Of a stretch of DNA of 64,000 nt, positions 18,175 through 27,061 are shown in pieces. The position numbers were made by a program, and so were the translations under genes. Positions within the stretch are counted from its first letter, which is position 1, and the number at the start of each line of letters is the position of its first letter. Origin of the DNA: Streptomyces sp. cg36. Lineage in GTDB: Bacteria > Actinomycetota > Actinomycetes > Streptomycetales > Streptomycetaceae. The notes under the pieces are model-generated. The model did no database searches. It saw only the letters and a list, made by a program, of their open reading frames with translations, and was not told the DNA's origin. Location: positions 806,001 to 870,000 of the forward strand of contig NZ_CP163520.1 in assembly GCF_041080675.1 (NCBI RefSeq), read 5' to 3'.

Positions 18175-18576
18175 ATGACGTCGCACCAGAGCGCCCAGAC
18201 CATGAAGCCCGCGACCGCGGCGAAGAAGCTGGGTGTGTACCTCGAAGCCACCCCCGCAGAGTTCCAGGAGGGTGTGGTTTCGCGCACCGAGTTCAACGCG
18301 CTCCAGGCCGACCCGCCCCAGTGGCTCCAGGAGCTGCGGCGCACCGGCCCGCACCCCCGGCCGGTGGTCGCCGCCAAGCTGGGCGTCTCCATCGCCGGGC
18401 TGGCGCGCGGCGGTGTCACCGAGGCGCTCACCACCGAGCAGATCGACGCCCTGAAGCAGGAGAACCCGGAGTGGCTGCAGAAGGAGCGCGCCACCCAGGC
18501 CGAGGTGCGCAAGGAGACCGTGCGCATCAAGGAGAAGAACGCGAAGAAGGCCGCGCAGCAGCAGTCGGGCTCCTGA
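18175..18576 (+). CDS. DUF5997 family protein
   Basis: The 133-residue, Lys-rich cytoplasmic protein matches a small actinobacterial family that I recall as DUF5997 (AATKKLG-like start, here MKPATAAKKLGVYLEATP; middle FNALQADPPQWLQELRRTGPHPRPVVAAKLGVSIAGL, not quoted in full). The C-terminus is a charged helix (KETVRIKEKNAKKAAQQQ). The middle part has a helix-turn-helix look, KLGVSIAGLARGG, so nucleic-acid binding is possible but unproven. Family members commonly sit next to the HTH-less LysR-like gene found here, which suggests joint function. Start is leaderless. Confidence 0.8.
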   Translation: MTSHQSAQTMKPATAAKKLGVYLEATPAEFQEGVVSRTEFNALQADPPQWLQELRRTGPHPRPVVAAKLGVSIAGLARGGVTEALTTEQIDALKQENPEWLQKERATQAEVRKETVRIKEKNAKKAAQQQSGS

Positions 18577-18628
18577 CGCCCCCGGTGCCGCCGCGCCCCG
18601 CGCCCGGCGGCACCGTCCCGCAGCCCCT

Positions 18629-18669
18629 CCGCGCCGCCGCGCACCGCAGTGCGGTGCGCGGCGGCGCGG
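18629..18669. terminator. Strong bidirectional hairpin
   Basis: CCGCGCCGCCGCGCACCGCA at 18629-18648 is repeated as its exact complement at 18650-18669. The inverted repeat is 20 bp with a one-base centre. It lies between the convergent stops at 18576 and 18719. Confidence 0.8.
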
Positions 18670-18718
18670 TGCGTCTTGGCCCGACCGGGCCGGGACGCGG
18701 GCTCGGGCGCTGATGCGC

Positions 18719-19573
18719 TCAGTCCGAGGCCAGGCCCTCGCGCAGCCGGACGAGCTCGTCCTCGTCGGGCACGATCCCGAACGGCTCCGCGAGCACCCCC
18801 GCCAGCTCGCCCGGTTCGATCTTCCGCTCGGTCCACGACCCGTCGGGGCCGAAGGTGGTCCACACGTTCCCGTCGAGCCGGTGGTGGCCGGTGGCGGTGA
18901 ACTTCTGCGCGAAGACGCGCCGCACGAACGGCGAGCGGGGGTTGGTGCTCACGAAGTGGCTGCCCACCGCGTAGTCGAACGGGTACTGCTCGGTCAGCGT
19001 GAAGGTGTGCCGGTCCTCCCAGCCGTCCTCACGGAGCTGGTGCAGCCACCAGTGGTCGACGCCGAGGACGCCGTCGCGCCGCTCCATCCGGAACCTCCAC
19101 CCGTCCAGGTCCACCTCCGTCCCGTCCACGATCTCGATGGGCTCCAGCGGTCCGGCGCCGAACCCGACGTCGCAGAGCCACAGCCCGTCGTCGTCCACCG
19201 GCCGCACCCCGAGCAGGGCGTGGGTGGCGGGCAGGATCTTGTCGCTGCCGAGCGTGACGCGTCCGATCAGCGCGGTGAACTCGAAGCCGAGCCGTTCGAG
19301 CGCGGCGGCGAAGAGCACCACGTGCTCGTAGCAGTAGCCGCCCCGGCCGCCGCCCACCAGCCGCTCCTGGACCGTCGCGATGTCCAGCGCCACCGGCTTG
19401 CCGAGCACGGCGTTGAAGTTCTCGAACGGTATCGAGGTCACATGGGCCCGCTGCAGGGCCCGCAGCACCGCCAGCGTGGGTGCGCGCTCCCCCTCGTGAC
19501 CGATGCGGGCGAGATAGGCGTCCAGGTCGATCCCGTCGCCGGACCAGCCGCGTCCGTTGCCTGCCTCTGACAT
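18719..19573 (-). CDS. nat: Arylamine N-acetyltransferase
   Basis: The 284-residue protein has the NAT catalytic triad in the expected order: Cys81 in RGGYCYE, His118 in PATHALLG and Asp135 in WLCDVGFG. SIPFENFN near residue 47 is another family hallmark. The enzyme transfers acetyl from acetyl-CoA to arylamines and hydrazines; in actinomycetes relatives detoxify drugs or close aromatic polyketides. Length matches the family (about 280 aa). ATG start with GGAGG at 19583-19587 on the same strand. It appears monocistronic. Confidence 0.93.
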   Translation of the reverse strand: MSEAGNGRGWSGDGIDLDAYLARIGHEGERAPTLAVLRALQRAHVTSIPFENFNAVLGKPVALDIATVQERLVGGGRGGYCYEHVVLFAAALERLGFEFTALIGRVTLGSDKILPATHALLGVRPVDDDGLWLCDVGFGAGPLEPIEIVDGTEVDLDGWRFRMERRDGVLGVDHWWLHQLREDGWEDRHTFTLTEQYPFDYAVGSHFVSTNPRSPFVRRVFAQKFTATGHHRLDGNVWTTFGPDGSWTERKIEPGELAGVLAEPFGIVPDEDELVRLREGLASD

Positions 19574-19790
19574 GGGTCAACCTCCGCCGTGCGATTCCTT
19601 GTTGTGTCATCGACATTAAACGTCGGCGGACGGCCGGAACATGCCCGCGAGGACGGTCCCGACCTCATCCATTGGTCCCGGACGCGGCTCCCGGGTCCTA
19701 GGTCCGCGGGCCGAGGCCGCGTGGGGCGGGGGCGGTGCGGGTGTCGGCCGGACGGACCCGTCCGGCCGGGACAGCGGGCGCGGTCCGCGC

Positions 19791-19796
19791 TAAGTT
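19791..19796 (+). promoter_or_regulatory. -10 hexamer of a likely leaderless promoter (DinB gene)
   Basis: TAAGTT is followed by seven bases and the GTG at 19804. Confidence 0.45.
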
Positions 19797-19803
19797 GGCG
19801 GAC

Positions 19804-20319
19804 GTGACCACGGTGAGCAGTTCCGACCTCCTCCTCGACGCCTTCGACCGGATCCGCGAGACGGTCGCGGCGGCCGTCGACGGCCTGGGCGAGGAGGAGT
19901 TGGCGTACCGCGCCGACGGCTCGGCGAATTCGATCGCCTGGCTCGTCTGGCATCTGACCCGCATCCAGGACGACCACCTCGCCGAGGTCGCCGGGCACGA
20001 GCAGACCTGGACCGCCGACGGCTGGGCCGAGCGGTTCGCCCTCCCCCTGGACCCCTCGGACACCGGGTACGGGCACACGCCCGCCCAGGTGGCCTCGGTC
20101 GTCGCCACCGCCGGGCAGCTCACCGGCTACCACGAAGCGGTGCACGCCCGGACCGCCGCCTTCGTGGCGGACCTGGACGGCGAGGCGCTGGCCCGGGTCG
20201 TCGACACCCGGTGGGATCCGCCGGTCACACTGGCGGTCCGGCTGATCAGCGTCGTCTCGGACGACCTCCAGCACGCGGGGCAGGCCGCCCTCGTACGGGG
20301 TGTGCTCCCCCGCCGCTAG
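19804..20319 (+). CDS. DinB/DUF664 family protein (putative mycothiol-dependent transferase)
   Basis: The 171-residue four-helix protein has the DinB layout: SIAWLVWHLTRIQDDHLAEV with one metal His near residue 49, a mid-region TGYHEAVHAR, and a last helix ISVVSDDLQHAGQAALVRG with the third His near residue 157. These three His form the metal site in DUF664 proteins, many of which are thiol (mycothiol) S-transferases in actinobacteria. The GTG at 19804 is chosen because a -10 hexamer sits seven bases before it. Function in detoxification is inference. Confidence 0.85.
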   Translation: MTTVSSSDLLLDAFDRIRETVAAAVDGLGEEELAYRADGSANSIAWLVWHLTRIQDDHLAEVAGHEQTWTADGWAERFALPLDPSDTGYGHTPAQVASVVATAGQLTGYHEAVHARTAAFVADLDGEALARVVDTRWDPPVTLAVRLISVVSDDLQHAGQAALVRGVLPRR

Positions 20320-20394
20320 GGCGGGGGGCCGTACGGGCCGTGCCCCCGGAGCCGGGGCCGGGCGCGCGGCCCGCGTCCGGCCGGTCCGGGCCGG

Positions 20395-20691
20395 TCAGAC
20401 CGCGATGCCGTCGCGGCGGCTGATCATCAGGTCGCCCATGAACCGCCGGTCCACCTCACGGGCGCCGAGGCGGACGGCCTGGGCGCGGGTGGGCGGGGTG
20501 ATGTCGTAGTGCCAGCGGTGGTCCCGGGGGCTCTTGCGCTGGTACCAGGCGCGGCGCATGCCGAGGGCCTTGGCGAAGGCGTGCAGCTCGTCCTCGGTGT
20601 CGGCCGTCATGTGACACCAGTGCTGGGACGGCAGTCCCCGGCGCCGGGCCAGTGCCCCGTAGTCCTTCACCTCGTCCACGTAGACCGTCAT
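20395..20691 (-). CDS. DUF4031 family protein
   Basis: The 98-residue protein starts at an ATG preceded by GGGAGG. It contains TVYVDEV, WCHMTADTEDELHAFAKALG and RKSPRDHRWHYDI, the recognised pattern of the DUF4031 family of short phage- and actinobacterium-borne proteins. No catalytic role is known to me; the conserved His and Asp residues could bind a metal. It diverges from the ferredoxin-NADP reductase gene, sharing an upstream region full of palindromes. Confidence 0.85.
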   Translation of the reverse strand: MTVYVDEVKDYGALARRRGLPSQHWCHMTADTEDELHAFAKALGMRRAWYQRKSPRDHRWHYDITPPTRAQAVRLGAREVDRRFMGDLMISRRDGIAV

Positions 20692-20804
20692 GGACAACCT
20701 CCCACTCCCGCTGAGGCGTTCCATTCTCCCTTGCCCCGTGGGGCCGCCGGGACACCCCGCGTGGCACGATGGCCCGATCCGGCCATCATTCACCCTTTGG
20801 GATG

Positions 20805-20831
20805 TCATAAGCTTGCCTTATGAGGTCATAA
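20805..20831. promoter_or_regulatory. Tandem overlapping inverted repeats (operator array)
   Basis: TCATAAG (20805-20811), five bases, CTTATGA (20817-20823) is a perfect inverted repeat. The second arm also pairs with TCATAA (20826-20831) across GG. Three half-sites therefore alternate in orientation within 27 bases, in AT-rich DNA that stands out from the genome. It lies between divergent genes starting at 20691 and 20922. The regulator is unknown. Confidence 0.6.
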
Positions 20832-20850
20832 ACAGGGGGTGGGTAGTCAC

Positions 20851-20869
20851 TTAGGTTTACCTAAGCTTA
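20851..20869. promoter_or_regulatory. Candidate iron box (DmdR/IdeR/DtxR-type site)
   Basis: TTAGGTTTACCTAAGCTTA agrees with 15 of 19 positions of the recalled DtxR/IdeR consensus TTAGGTTAG(G/C)CTAACCTAA. It contains the perfect inverted repeat TTAGGT-TT-ACCTAA and a second palindrome CCTAAGCTTAGG (20860-20871). It lies 53 bases before the reductase start. Iron-dependent repression of that gene is plausible but untested. Confidence 0.6.
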
Positions 20870-20921
20870 GGGTGTCCGACGAGCCATTTCGTTTTTTGTC
20901 GGTCGAAGGGAACCCCCAGTC

Positions 20922-22283
20922 ATGCCCCGCCCTCTGCGGATAGCCATCGTCGGTGCCGGCCCCGCCGGGATCTACGCCGCCGACGCGCTGCTGAAGTCCC
21001 CGGCCGCCACCGAGCCCGGCGTCTCCATCGACCTCTTCGAGCGGATGCCCGCGCCCTTCGGCCTGATCCGCTACGGCGTCGCCCCCGACCACCCCCGCAT
21101 CAAGGGCATCGTCACCGCCCTGCACCAGGTCCTCGACAAGCCGCAGATCCGCCTCTTCGGCAACGTCGACTACCCCGGCGACATCACCCTCGACGAACTC
21201 CACTCCTTCTACGACGCCGTGATCTTCTCCACCGGCGCCACCGCCGACCGCGCCCTGACCATCCCCGGCATCGAGCTGGACGGCTCCTACGGCGCCGCCG
21301 ACTTCGTCTCCTGGTACGACGGCCACCCCGACGTCCCCCGCACCTGGCCGCTGGAGGCCGAGAAGGTCGCCGTCCTCGGCGTCGGCAACGTCGCCCTCGA
21401 CGTCGCCCGCGTCCTCGCCAAGACCGCCGACGAACTCCTGCCCACCGAGATCCCGCCGAACGTGCACGAGGGCCTCAAGGCCAACCGGGCCCGCGAGATC
21501 CACGTCTTCGGCCGCCGCGGCCCCGCCCAGGCCAAGTTCAGCCCGATGGAGCTGCGCGAGCTCGACCACTCGCCCACCATCGAGGTCATCGTGGACCCCG
21601 AGGACATCGACTACGACGAGGGCTCGATCGCCACCCGCCGCGCCAACAAGCAGGCCGACATGGTCGCCAAGACCCTGGAGAACTGGGCGATCCGCGACAC
21701 CGGCGACCGCCCCCACAAGCTCTTCCTGCACTTCTTCGAGTCGCCCACCGAGATCCTCGGCGAGGACGGCAGGGTCGTCGGCCTGCGCACCGAGCGCACC
21801 CGCCTCGACGGCTCGGGCAACGTCGAGGGCACCGGCGAGTTCCACGACTGGGACGTCCAGGGCGTCTACCGGGCCGTGGGCTACCTCTCCGACGAGCTGC
21901 CCAAGCTGCCCTGGGACGTGGCCTCCGGCACCGTCCCCGACGAGGCCGGCCGCGTCATGGCCGCCGGGGAGCACCTGGCCTCGACCTATGTGACCGGCTG
22001 GATCCGGCGCGGCCCCGTCGGCCTGATCGGCCACACCAAGGGCGACGCCAACGAGACGGTCGCCAGCCTCCTGGACGACGCCGCGGGCGGCCGGCTGCGC
22101 ACCCCCTCCGCGCCCGACCCGGAGGCCGTCGACGCCTTCCTCGCCGAGCGCGGTGTGCGCTTCACCACCTGGGAGGGCTGGTACCGCCTGGACGAGGCCG
22201 AGAAGGCCCTGGGCCGGCCCGAGGGACGCGAACGCGTCAAGATCGTCGAACGGGAGGACATGCTCCGCGCCAGCGGCGCCTGA
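20922..22283 (+). CDS. fprA: FAD-dependent ferredoxin-NADP+ reductase (FprA/adrenodoxin reductase type)
   Basis: The 453-residue protein matches mycobacterial FprA-like reductases over its full length. It has an FAD loop VGAGPAGIYAADALL near residues 10-24, FGLIRYGVAPDHP with the family-typical segment, NADP-binding VLGVGNVALDVARVLA near 150-165, and a late FAD contact TGWIRRGPVGLIGHTKGDA. It moves electrons between NADPH and ferredoxins, for example to feed cytochrome P450s or iron-sulfur and siderophore chemistry. ATG start with GGGAAC upstream. The promoter region holds an iron-box-like site and a palindromic array. The gene is followed by a strong hairpin. Confidence 0.93.
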   Translation: MPRPLRIAIVGAGPAGIYAADALLKSPAATEPGVSIDLFERMPAPFGLIRYGVAPDHPRIKGIVTALHQVLDKPQIRLFGNVDYPGDITLDELHSFYDAVIFSTGATADRALTIPGIELDGSYGAADFVSWYDGHPDVPRTWPLEAEKVAVLGVGNVALDVARVLAKTADELLPTEIPPNVHEGLKANRAREIHVFGRRGPAQAKFSPMELRELDHSPTIEVIVDPEDIDYDEGSIATRRANKQADMVAKTLENWAIRDTGDRPHKLFLHFFESPTEILGEDGRVVGLRTERTRLDGSGNVEGTGEFHDWDVQGVYRAVGYLSDELPKLPWDVASGTVPDEAGRVMAAGEHLASTYVTGWIRRGPVGLIGHTKGDANETVASLLDDAAGGRLRTPSAPDPEAVDAFLAERGVRFTTWEGWYRLDEAEKALGRPEGRERVKIVEREDMLRASGA

Positions 22284-22348
22284 CCACGGGTCCGCGGCCG
22301 GAGCCTCCTGAGCGGGCCCCGGCCGCGGCCGTGCCGTACGGCACGAAA

Positions 22349-22378
22349 GCGCGCCCCCGCCCGAAGGCGGGGGCGCGC
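22349..22378. terminator. Strong bidirectional terminator
   Basis: A perfect 13-bp stem, GCGCGCCCCCGCC at 22349-22361 with loop CGAA and its complement at 22366-22378, separates two convergent genes (stops at 22283 and 22403). A smaller palindrome GTGCCGTACGGCAC lies just before it at 22331-22344. Confidence 0.85.
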
Positions 22379-22402
22379 CCCCTCGGATCGTGCCGGGCGA
22401 CG

Positions 22403-25400
22403 TCAGCTCACGTTGAGCGTGATGTCGTCCACGACGTAGGAGGTCTGCAGGGACTGGTCCTCCACGCCGTTGAACTTCAGGGTGACGGTCTGGCCGGCGA
22501 ACGCGGAGAGGTCGAAGGACTTCTGCGCGTATCCGGAGTTCGCGTCGAGGTTGGAGTAGCTGGCCAGGGTCTGGCCGCCCACCGAGACGGTGAACGTGTC
22601 ATAGGCCACGTTCTCGGTCTCGTCCGTGTCGATGTGCTGGAAGAACGAGAGCCGGTAGGCGGAGCAGCCGGACGGGATGGCCAGCGACTGCGAGACGCTG
22701 TCGGTGCGGGGCGAGCCCCAGCCGTTGAGCCATGCCATGTACGAGCCGCCGTGCGGCGTCTCGCCGGCCTGGTTGGTGATGACGCCCGAGGTCGCGGTCC
22801 ACGGGCTGGAGCCGCTCTCGAAGCCGCCGTTGACGACGAGCTGGCGCGGCGTGCAGCTGCCGCCGCCGACCGTCAGCGTGTACGTGGTGCTGTGGCTGAC
22901 CGTTCCGGCACCGGTCACCGTGAGGGTGTAGGTGCCCGGCAGGGTGGCGGAGCCGACCTGCACGGTGAGGGTCGAGGAGGCGCCCGACTGGACCGACGTC
23001 GGGTCGAGGGTCGCGGTGACCCCGCTGGGCGCGCCGGAGACCGACAGGGCGACGGTCTGCGGGCTGCCGCTCACGGTGGTCGTGTTCACCTTGGCGGTGA
23101 CGCTGCCGCCGGGGTTGGCGCTGCCCGACGACGGGTCGGTGGCGAGGGAGAAGTCCTGCGCCGGGGTGGTTCCGCCGACCGCCTGCTTCCAGATCGTGTA
23201 CGCCACTCCGTCGGCGCTGCGGTCCAGGACCGTGGCGCTGATGTTGCTCGGGGTGTCGCAGGAGCTGTGGTAGCAGGAGTCGTACGCGGAGTTGGCGGTG
23301 CCGCCCCACTTGGCCGCCTGGGCCGAGGTCTTGCGGGCGCTGGCACCGGCCGCGTAGCCGGAGGTCGGGACGCCGGCCTGCTGGAAGGAGTAGTCGTCGC
23401 TGCGGCCCTGGCCCTCCACGTTCTCCTCGGGCGACAGGTTCAGCGAGTCCCAGTACGCCTTCATCGGCTGGGAGGTCGCCGAGTTGAGGTTGTTGATGAA
23501 GTAGCCGCCGTTGGGCGAGCCGACCATGTCGAAGTTGTAGTAGCCCTTGATGGCCGCGCGCTGGGTGCTGGAGAGCTGGTTGACGTAGAACTTGGAGCCG
23601 TTGAGGCCCTGCTCCTCGTCGGTCCACCAGGCGAACCGCACGTGCTTGGTCATGGTCGGGTTCTTCTGGGCCAGGACCAGCGCGTTCTCCAGGAGCGTCG
23701 CGGAGCCCGAGCCGTTGTCGTTGATGCCGGGTCCGGCCGAGACGCTGTCCAGGTGCGCGCCGAACATGACGGTCTGGTCGGCGGGGCCGCCGGGCCAGTC
23801 GGCGATCAGGTTGTTGGACGGGTAGGTGCAGGTGGTGCAGCTCTGCTCGGCCACGGTGTAACCGGCGGCCTGCAGCTTGCCCTTGATGTAGGCGACCGAC
23901 TGGGTGTGTCCGCCGCTGCCCGCGCGGCGGTTGCCGCCGTTCTGGGTCGCGATGGTGCCCAGCTGGTTGAGGTGGCCCTGGACGTTGGCGACGTCGATGT
24001 TGGGCGGGTCGGTGCCGGGCGGGGTGCCGCCGATGTTGAGCGCGTAGTCGACGGTGTGCGAGAGCGTGCCGCCCTGGCCCTTGACCGTGACGGTGTACGC
24101 GCCGGGGGCGGCGTTGGCGGTCGCGGCGAGCGTCAGCACCGAGGACTGGCCGGACTGCACGGTGGCCGGGTTGAAGGAGGCGGTGACGCCGGAGGGCAGC
24201 CCGGAGGCGCTCAGCGTCACGGACTGGGCGTTGCCGGTGGTGACGGCCGTGCTGACGGTGGTGGTGACCGAGCCGCCCTGCTGCACGGTGCCGGACGCCG
24301 GGTTCAGCGCCATCGAGAAGTCGTTCTGCCCGCTCGGGCTGCAGGTCGGGTCACCGGACTGCGCGGGCACGCTGATGGCGTCCCAGGCGGCCTTGGTCTT
24401 GGTGAACAGATCGCAGGTCGGATCGAGCGTCTTGGCCGAACTCAGGGTCGCCGTGCGGTACTTCTTGTACGACATGCTGCTGGTCTTGAGCAGCATCCCC
24501 CCGTAGAAGATCTTGCCGGCGTTCTGGACGCCCACCCCGGTCACGGTGCTCTGGTTGCAGGTGGGGCTGCTGGGCTTGCCGCCGCCGGGGCTGCTGCCCT
24601 CGGCGAGTAGGTAGAACCAGTGGTTGAGCGGACCCGCGGCGGCGTGCACCTCGGTGCCGGGGATCGCGGAGCTGTAACAGTTGGGGTCGTTGTTGACGGC
24701 CGACGGGTTGTACATGTTCCGGATCGGTCCCCGGCCCTGGAGATTGATCATCTCGCCGACCGTGTAGTCCGGGGTGTCGTACGGGGCGGGCTCGTTGGTG
24801 TACGCCTCGGTGAGCGCGCCGAAGATGTCGCCGGTGCCCTCGCCGAGCCCGGCCTCCTGGCCGCTGGTGCCGCCGGGGGTGTTGCTGTCGATGGCGTGCC
24901 CGTACTCGTGGGCCACCACGTCGATGCCGGCGATCCACTCGTTGGCGCTGTTGTGGCCGATGGTGACCGAGCTGCCGTCCCAGTAGGCGTTGAGGTCGCT
25001 CAGCCCGACCTTGCCGGGGAAGCTGCCGCCGTTGCCGTTGACCCCGTTGCGCCCGAGCCAGGAGCCGAGCATGTCCCACTGCTTCTGCGCGGCGAACATC
25101 AGGTCCGCGCAGCCGGTCTCCTTGCTGGTGGGGTTGCCGGTGCCCCAGGAGTCGGAGGACTTGCTGAAGACCGAGCCGGTGCTGTAGTCGGCGCAGCTCA
25201 GACCCGGCCGCCGGGGGTCGCGCAGCGAGTAGCTGCCGCCGGAGCCGGTGGTGTCGATGGTGAGCGGACTGGGGCCGTTCCACTTGCTGTTGGCGGTGCC
25301 CGCCACGACGTCGTCGTGGCTGTCGATGAACTTGCCGGTCCGCGCGTCGACGAAGACGTGCAGCTTGCTGGGCGCGGTGCGGGTGCGCCCCGCCAGTACG

Positions 25401-25906
25401 GTCTCCCAGGCGAGCGTGGACCTGCCGTCCTTCAGCCGGACGACGAGACGGCTGTCCACCACCTTGTCGACCTTGGCCAGCCGGGCGCGCGAAGTGGCCT
25501 CGGCGGCCTTGGCGGTGACGGACGGCGTGGTGGCCACGTCGACTCGTACGGCCGAGGCGGACTGCACGGTCCGCACGTCGCCGGTGCCGTCCGCGAGCAC
25601 GACCGCGTCACCGCCGACGACCGGCAGCCCGCGGTAGCTGCGCTCGTAGGCGACCGAGTAGAGGCCGTTCACCCAGGGGGTGACCGTGTGCCGCTCGTAC
25701 CGTTCCTGCTGGGAGTTGACCAGGGAGTCGAAGCCGCTGCGGACCGCCTGGTCGGCGGCGGCGATCGCGCGGGAGAGGGGGGTGGGCCGCTGGTCCGGCC
25801 CGGGCTGCGAGTGGGGTGCGGCCGATGCCGTACCGGCTATGGTGCCGGTCAGGCCCGTGGTCAGCGCAAGCGCTGCCACGGCGGCCGTGAGTCTGAAGGG
25901 GCGCAA
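22403..25906 (-). CDS. Giant secreted double peptidase: M4 thermolysin-like plus M28 aminopeptidase-like domains
   Basis: The 1167-residue protein begins with a signal peptide ([20 protein letters not shown]). A propeptide-like region (about 30-200, with [13 protein letters not shown]) and an M4 domain follow. The M4 domain has the zinc site HEYGH near 333-337 and the third ligand Glu in [14 protein letters not shown] near 350-360. An Ig-like domain (about 528-625) leads to an M28 domain (about 636-910) with [30 protein letters not shown] and YHSSCDTP, the five co-catalytic ligands. A second Ig-like domain and a C-terminal jelly-roll-like module (VVNGGFESG onward) end it. TTG at 25906 with GGAG upstream is chosen; an ATG at 25963 lacks a ribosome site. 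The protein should combine endo- and aminopeptidase activity. Confidence 0.87.
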   Translation of the reverse strand: MRPFRLTAAVAALALTTGLTGTIAGTASAAPHSQPGPDQRPTPLSRAIAAADQAVRSGFDSLVNSQQERYERHTVTPWVNGLYSVAYERSYRGLPVVGGDAVVLADGTGDVRTVQSASAVRVDVATTPSVTAKAAEATSRARLAKVDKVVDSRLVVRLKDGRSTLAWETVLAGRTRTAPSKLHVFVDARTGKFIDSHDDVVAGTANSKWNGPSPLTIDTTGSGGSYSLRDPRRPGLSCADYSTGSVFSKSSDSWGTGNPTSKETGCADLMFAAQKQWDMLGSWLGRNGVNGNGGSFPGKVGLSDLNAYWDGSSVTIGHNSANEWIAGIDVVAHEYGHAIDSNTPGGTSGQEAGLGEGTGDIFGALTEAYTNEPAPYDTPDYTVGEMINLQGRGPIRNMYNPSAVNNDPNCYSSAIPGTEVHAAAGPLNHWFYLLAEGSSPGGGKPSSPTCNQSTVTGVGVQNAGKIFYGGMLLKTSSMSYKKYRTATLSSAKTLDPTCDLFTKTKAAWDAISVPAQSGDPTCSPSGQNDFSMALNPASGTVQQGGSVTTTVSTAVTTGNAQSVTLSASGLPSGVTASFNPATVQSGQSSVLTLAATANAAPGAYTVTVKGQGGTLSHTVDYALNIGGTPPGTDPPNIDVANVQGHLNQLGTIATQNGGNRRAGSGGHTQSVAYIKGKLQAAGYTVAEQSCTTCTYPSNNLIADWPGGPADQTVMFGAHLDSVSAGPGINDNGSGSATLLENALVLAQKNPTMTKHVRFAWWTDEEQGLNGSKFYVNQLSSTQRAAIKGYYNFDMVGSPNGGYFINNLNSATSQPMKAYWDSLNLSPEENVEGQGRSDDYSFQQAGVPTSGYAAGASARKTSAQAAKWGGTANSAYDSCYHSSCDTPSNISATVLDRSADGVAYTIWKQAVGGTTPAQDFSLATDPSSGSANPGGSVTAKVNTTTVSGSPQTVALSVSGAPSGVTATLDPTSVQSGASSTLTVQVGSATLPGTYTLTVTGAGTVSHSTTYTLTVGGGSCTPRQLVVNGGFESGSSPWTATSGVITNQAGETPHGGSYMAWLNGWGSPRTDSVSQSLAIPSGCSAYRLSFFQHIDTDETENVAYDTFTVSVGGQTLASYSNLDANSGYAQKSFDLSAFAGQTVTLKFNGVEDQSLQTSYVVDDITLNVS

Positions 25907-26028
25907 CGTCCACTCCGATCGTGGGGGGGCCTGTTCTTCGCCGCCGAGTATGAACGTGGACATGGCAAACGTGGTACATACCAGTCGGGCATAGGACGCG
26001 AGTTATGGTGCGCCGGGGACGCCCTGCG

Positions 26029-26034
26029 TACGCT
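26029..26034 (+). promoter_or_regulatory. -10 hexamer of a likely leaderless promoter (LysR gene)
   Basis: TACGCT is followed by seven bases and the ATG at 26042. Confidence 0.45.
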
Positions 26035-26041
26035 CGGCGCT

Positions 26042-27034
26042 ATGCAGCTGGAGTTGAGGCATCTACAGGCCGTGATCCAAATAGCGGAGGCGGGCACCCT
26101 GGGGCGCGCCGCACGCCGCCTCGGCGTCTCCCAGCCGTCCCTGTCCGCCCAGTTGCGCCGGATCGAGCGCGTGACGGGCGGCGACCTCTTCGTCCGCAGC
26201 CGGCTCGGCATGGACCTCACCCCGCTGGGCCGGTTCGTGCTGAGCCGGGCGCGCCGGGTGCTCAGCGAGATGGACGCGCTGGGCGGCACCCACGCCCGCG
26301 CGGTCGCCCGGGACACCCCGCTGCGCCTCGGCTGCATCCTGCTCGTCCTGCTGGACGGGCTCCTCGAACAGACCGACCTCTCGCTCTCCGGCCAGGAGAT
26401 CACCGTCGAGGTGGAGCACTCGGTGACCGCGCTCGCCCGCCTCCTGGGCGCCGGACGCTACGACGCCATCGTGTACGGAGAGGTGAACGAGCACGAAGTC
26501 CCGCTGCCCGAAGGGGTCATGGTGCGCACCCTCATCCCCAAGGAACCGTTCTACGTCCGTCTCCCCGCGGCCCATCCGCTGGCCGGACGGGACCGCGTCG
26601 ACCTGGCCGATCTGGCCGACGAGCCCTGGATGACGCTCCTGGAGGACGACGACGGCGGCCCCGAGGCGTTCGTGGAGGCCTGCGCACGCGCCGGGTTCGT
26701 CCCCGAGCTGCGCCACCGCATCACCGACCGCGCGATGCAGTACCGCCTGATCGCGGGCGGCCGGGCGGTCGCGCTCAGCCAGCCCACCGCGCCCCAGGCC
26801 GCGGGCACCGTCCTGCGCCCGCTCGTCGGCAGCCCGCTCACCGGCCGCATCCGGCTCGCCTGGAACCGCGCGTCCGTCCCGGTGGCCCAGGCCCAGCTGC
26901 TCTACCGCGCGGCGGCCTGCGCGTACCTGGCCAACGTCGACAACCACGCCTTCCACCGCACCTGGTGGGACACCCACCCCGAACTGCATCCGCCGTACGA
27001 GAACATGGAACACCAGCATCCCGCCGACCCTTGA
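26042..27034 (+). CDS. LysR-type transcriptional regulator
   Basis: The 330-residue protein has an N-terminal winged helix-turn-helix (LRHLQAVIQIAEAGTLGRAA, RRLGVSQPSLSAQLRRIE) and a LysR effector domain ending near residue 300. The gene diverges from the giant peptidase with about 135 bases between starts, and LysR regulators usually control such a divergent gene. This recalls the snpR-snpA (LysR-protease) pairs of Streptomyces, although the protease here is of another family. The start appears leaderless. The inducer is unknown. Confidence 0.9.
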   Translation: MQLELRHLQAVIQIAEAGTLGRAARRLGVSQPSLSAQLRRIERVTGGDLFVRSRLGMDLTPLGRFVLSRARRVLSEMDALGGTHARAVARDTPLRLGCILLVLLDGLLEQTDLSLSGQEITVEVEHSVTALARLLGAGRYDAIVYGEVNEHEVPLPEGVMVRTLIPKEPFYVRLPAAHPLAGRDRVDLADLADEPWMTLLEDDDGGPEAFVEACARAGFVPELRHRITDRAMQYRLIAGGRAVALSQPTAPQAAGTVLRPLVGSPLTGRIRLAWNRASVPVAQAQLLYRAAACAYLANVDNHAFHRTWWDTHPELHPPYENMEHQHPADP

Positions 27035-27061
27035 CGCACCGTCAGCCCCGGGCGGCGGGCC

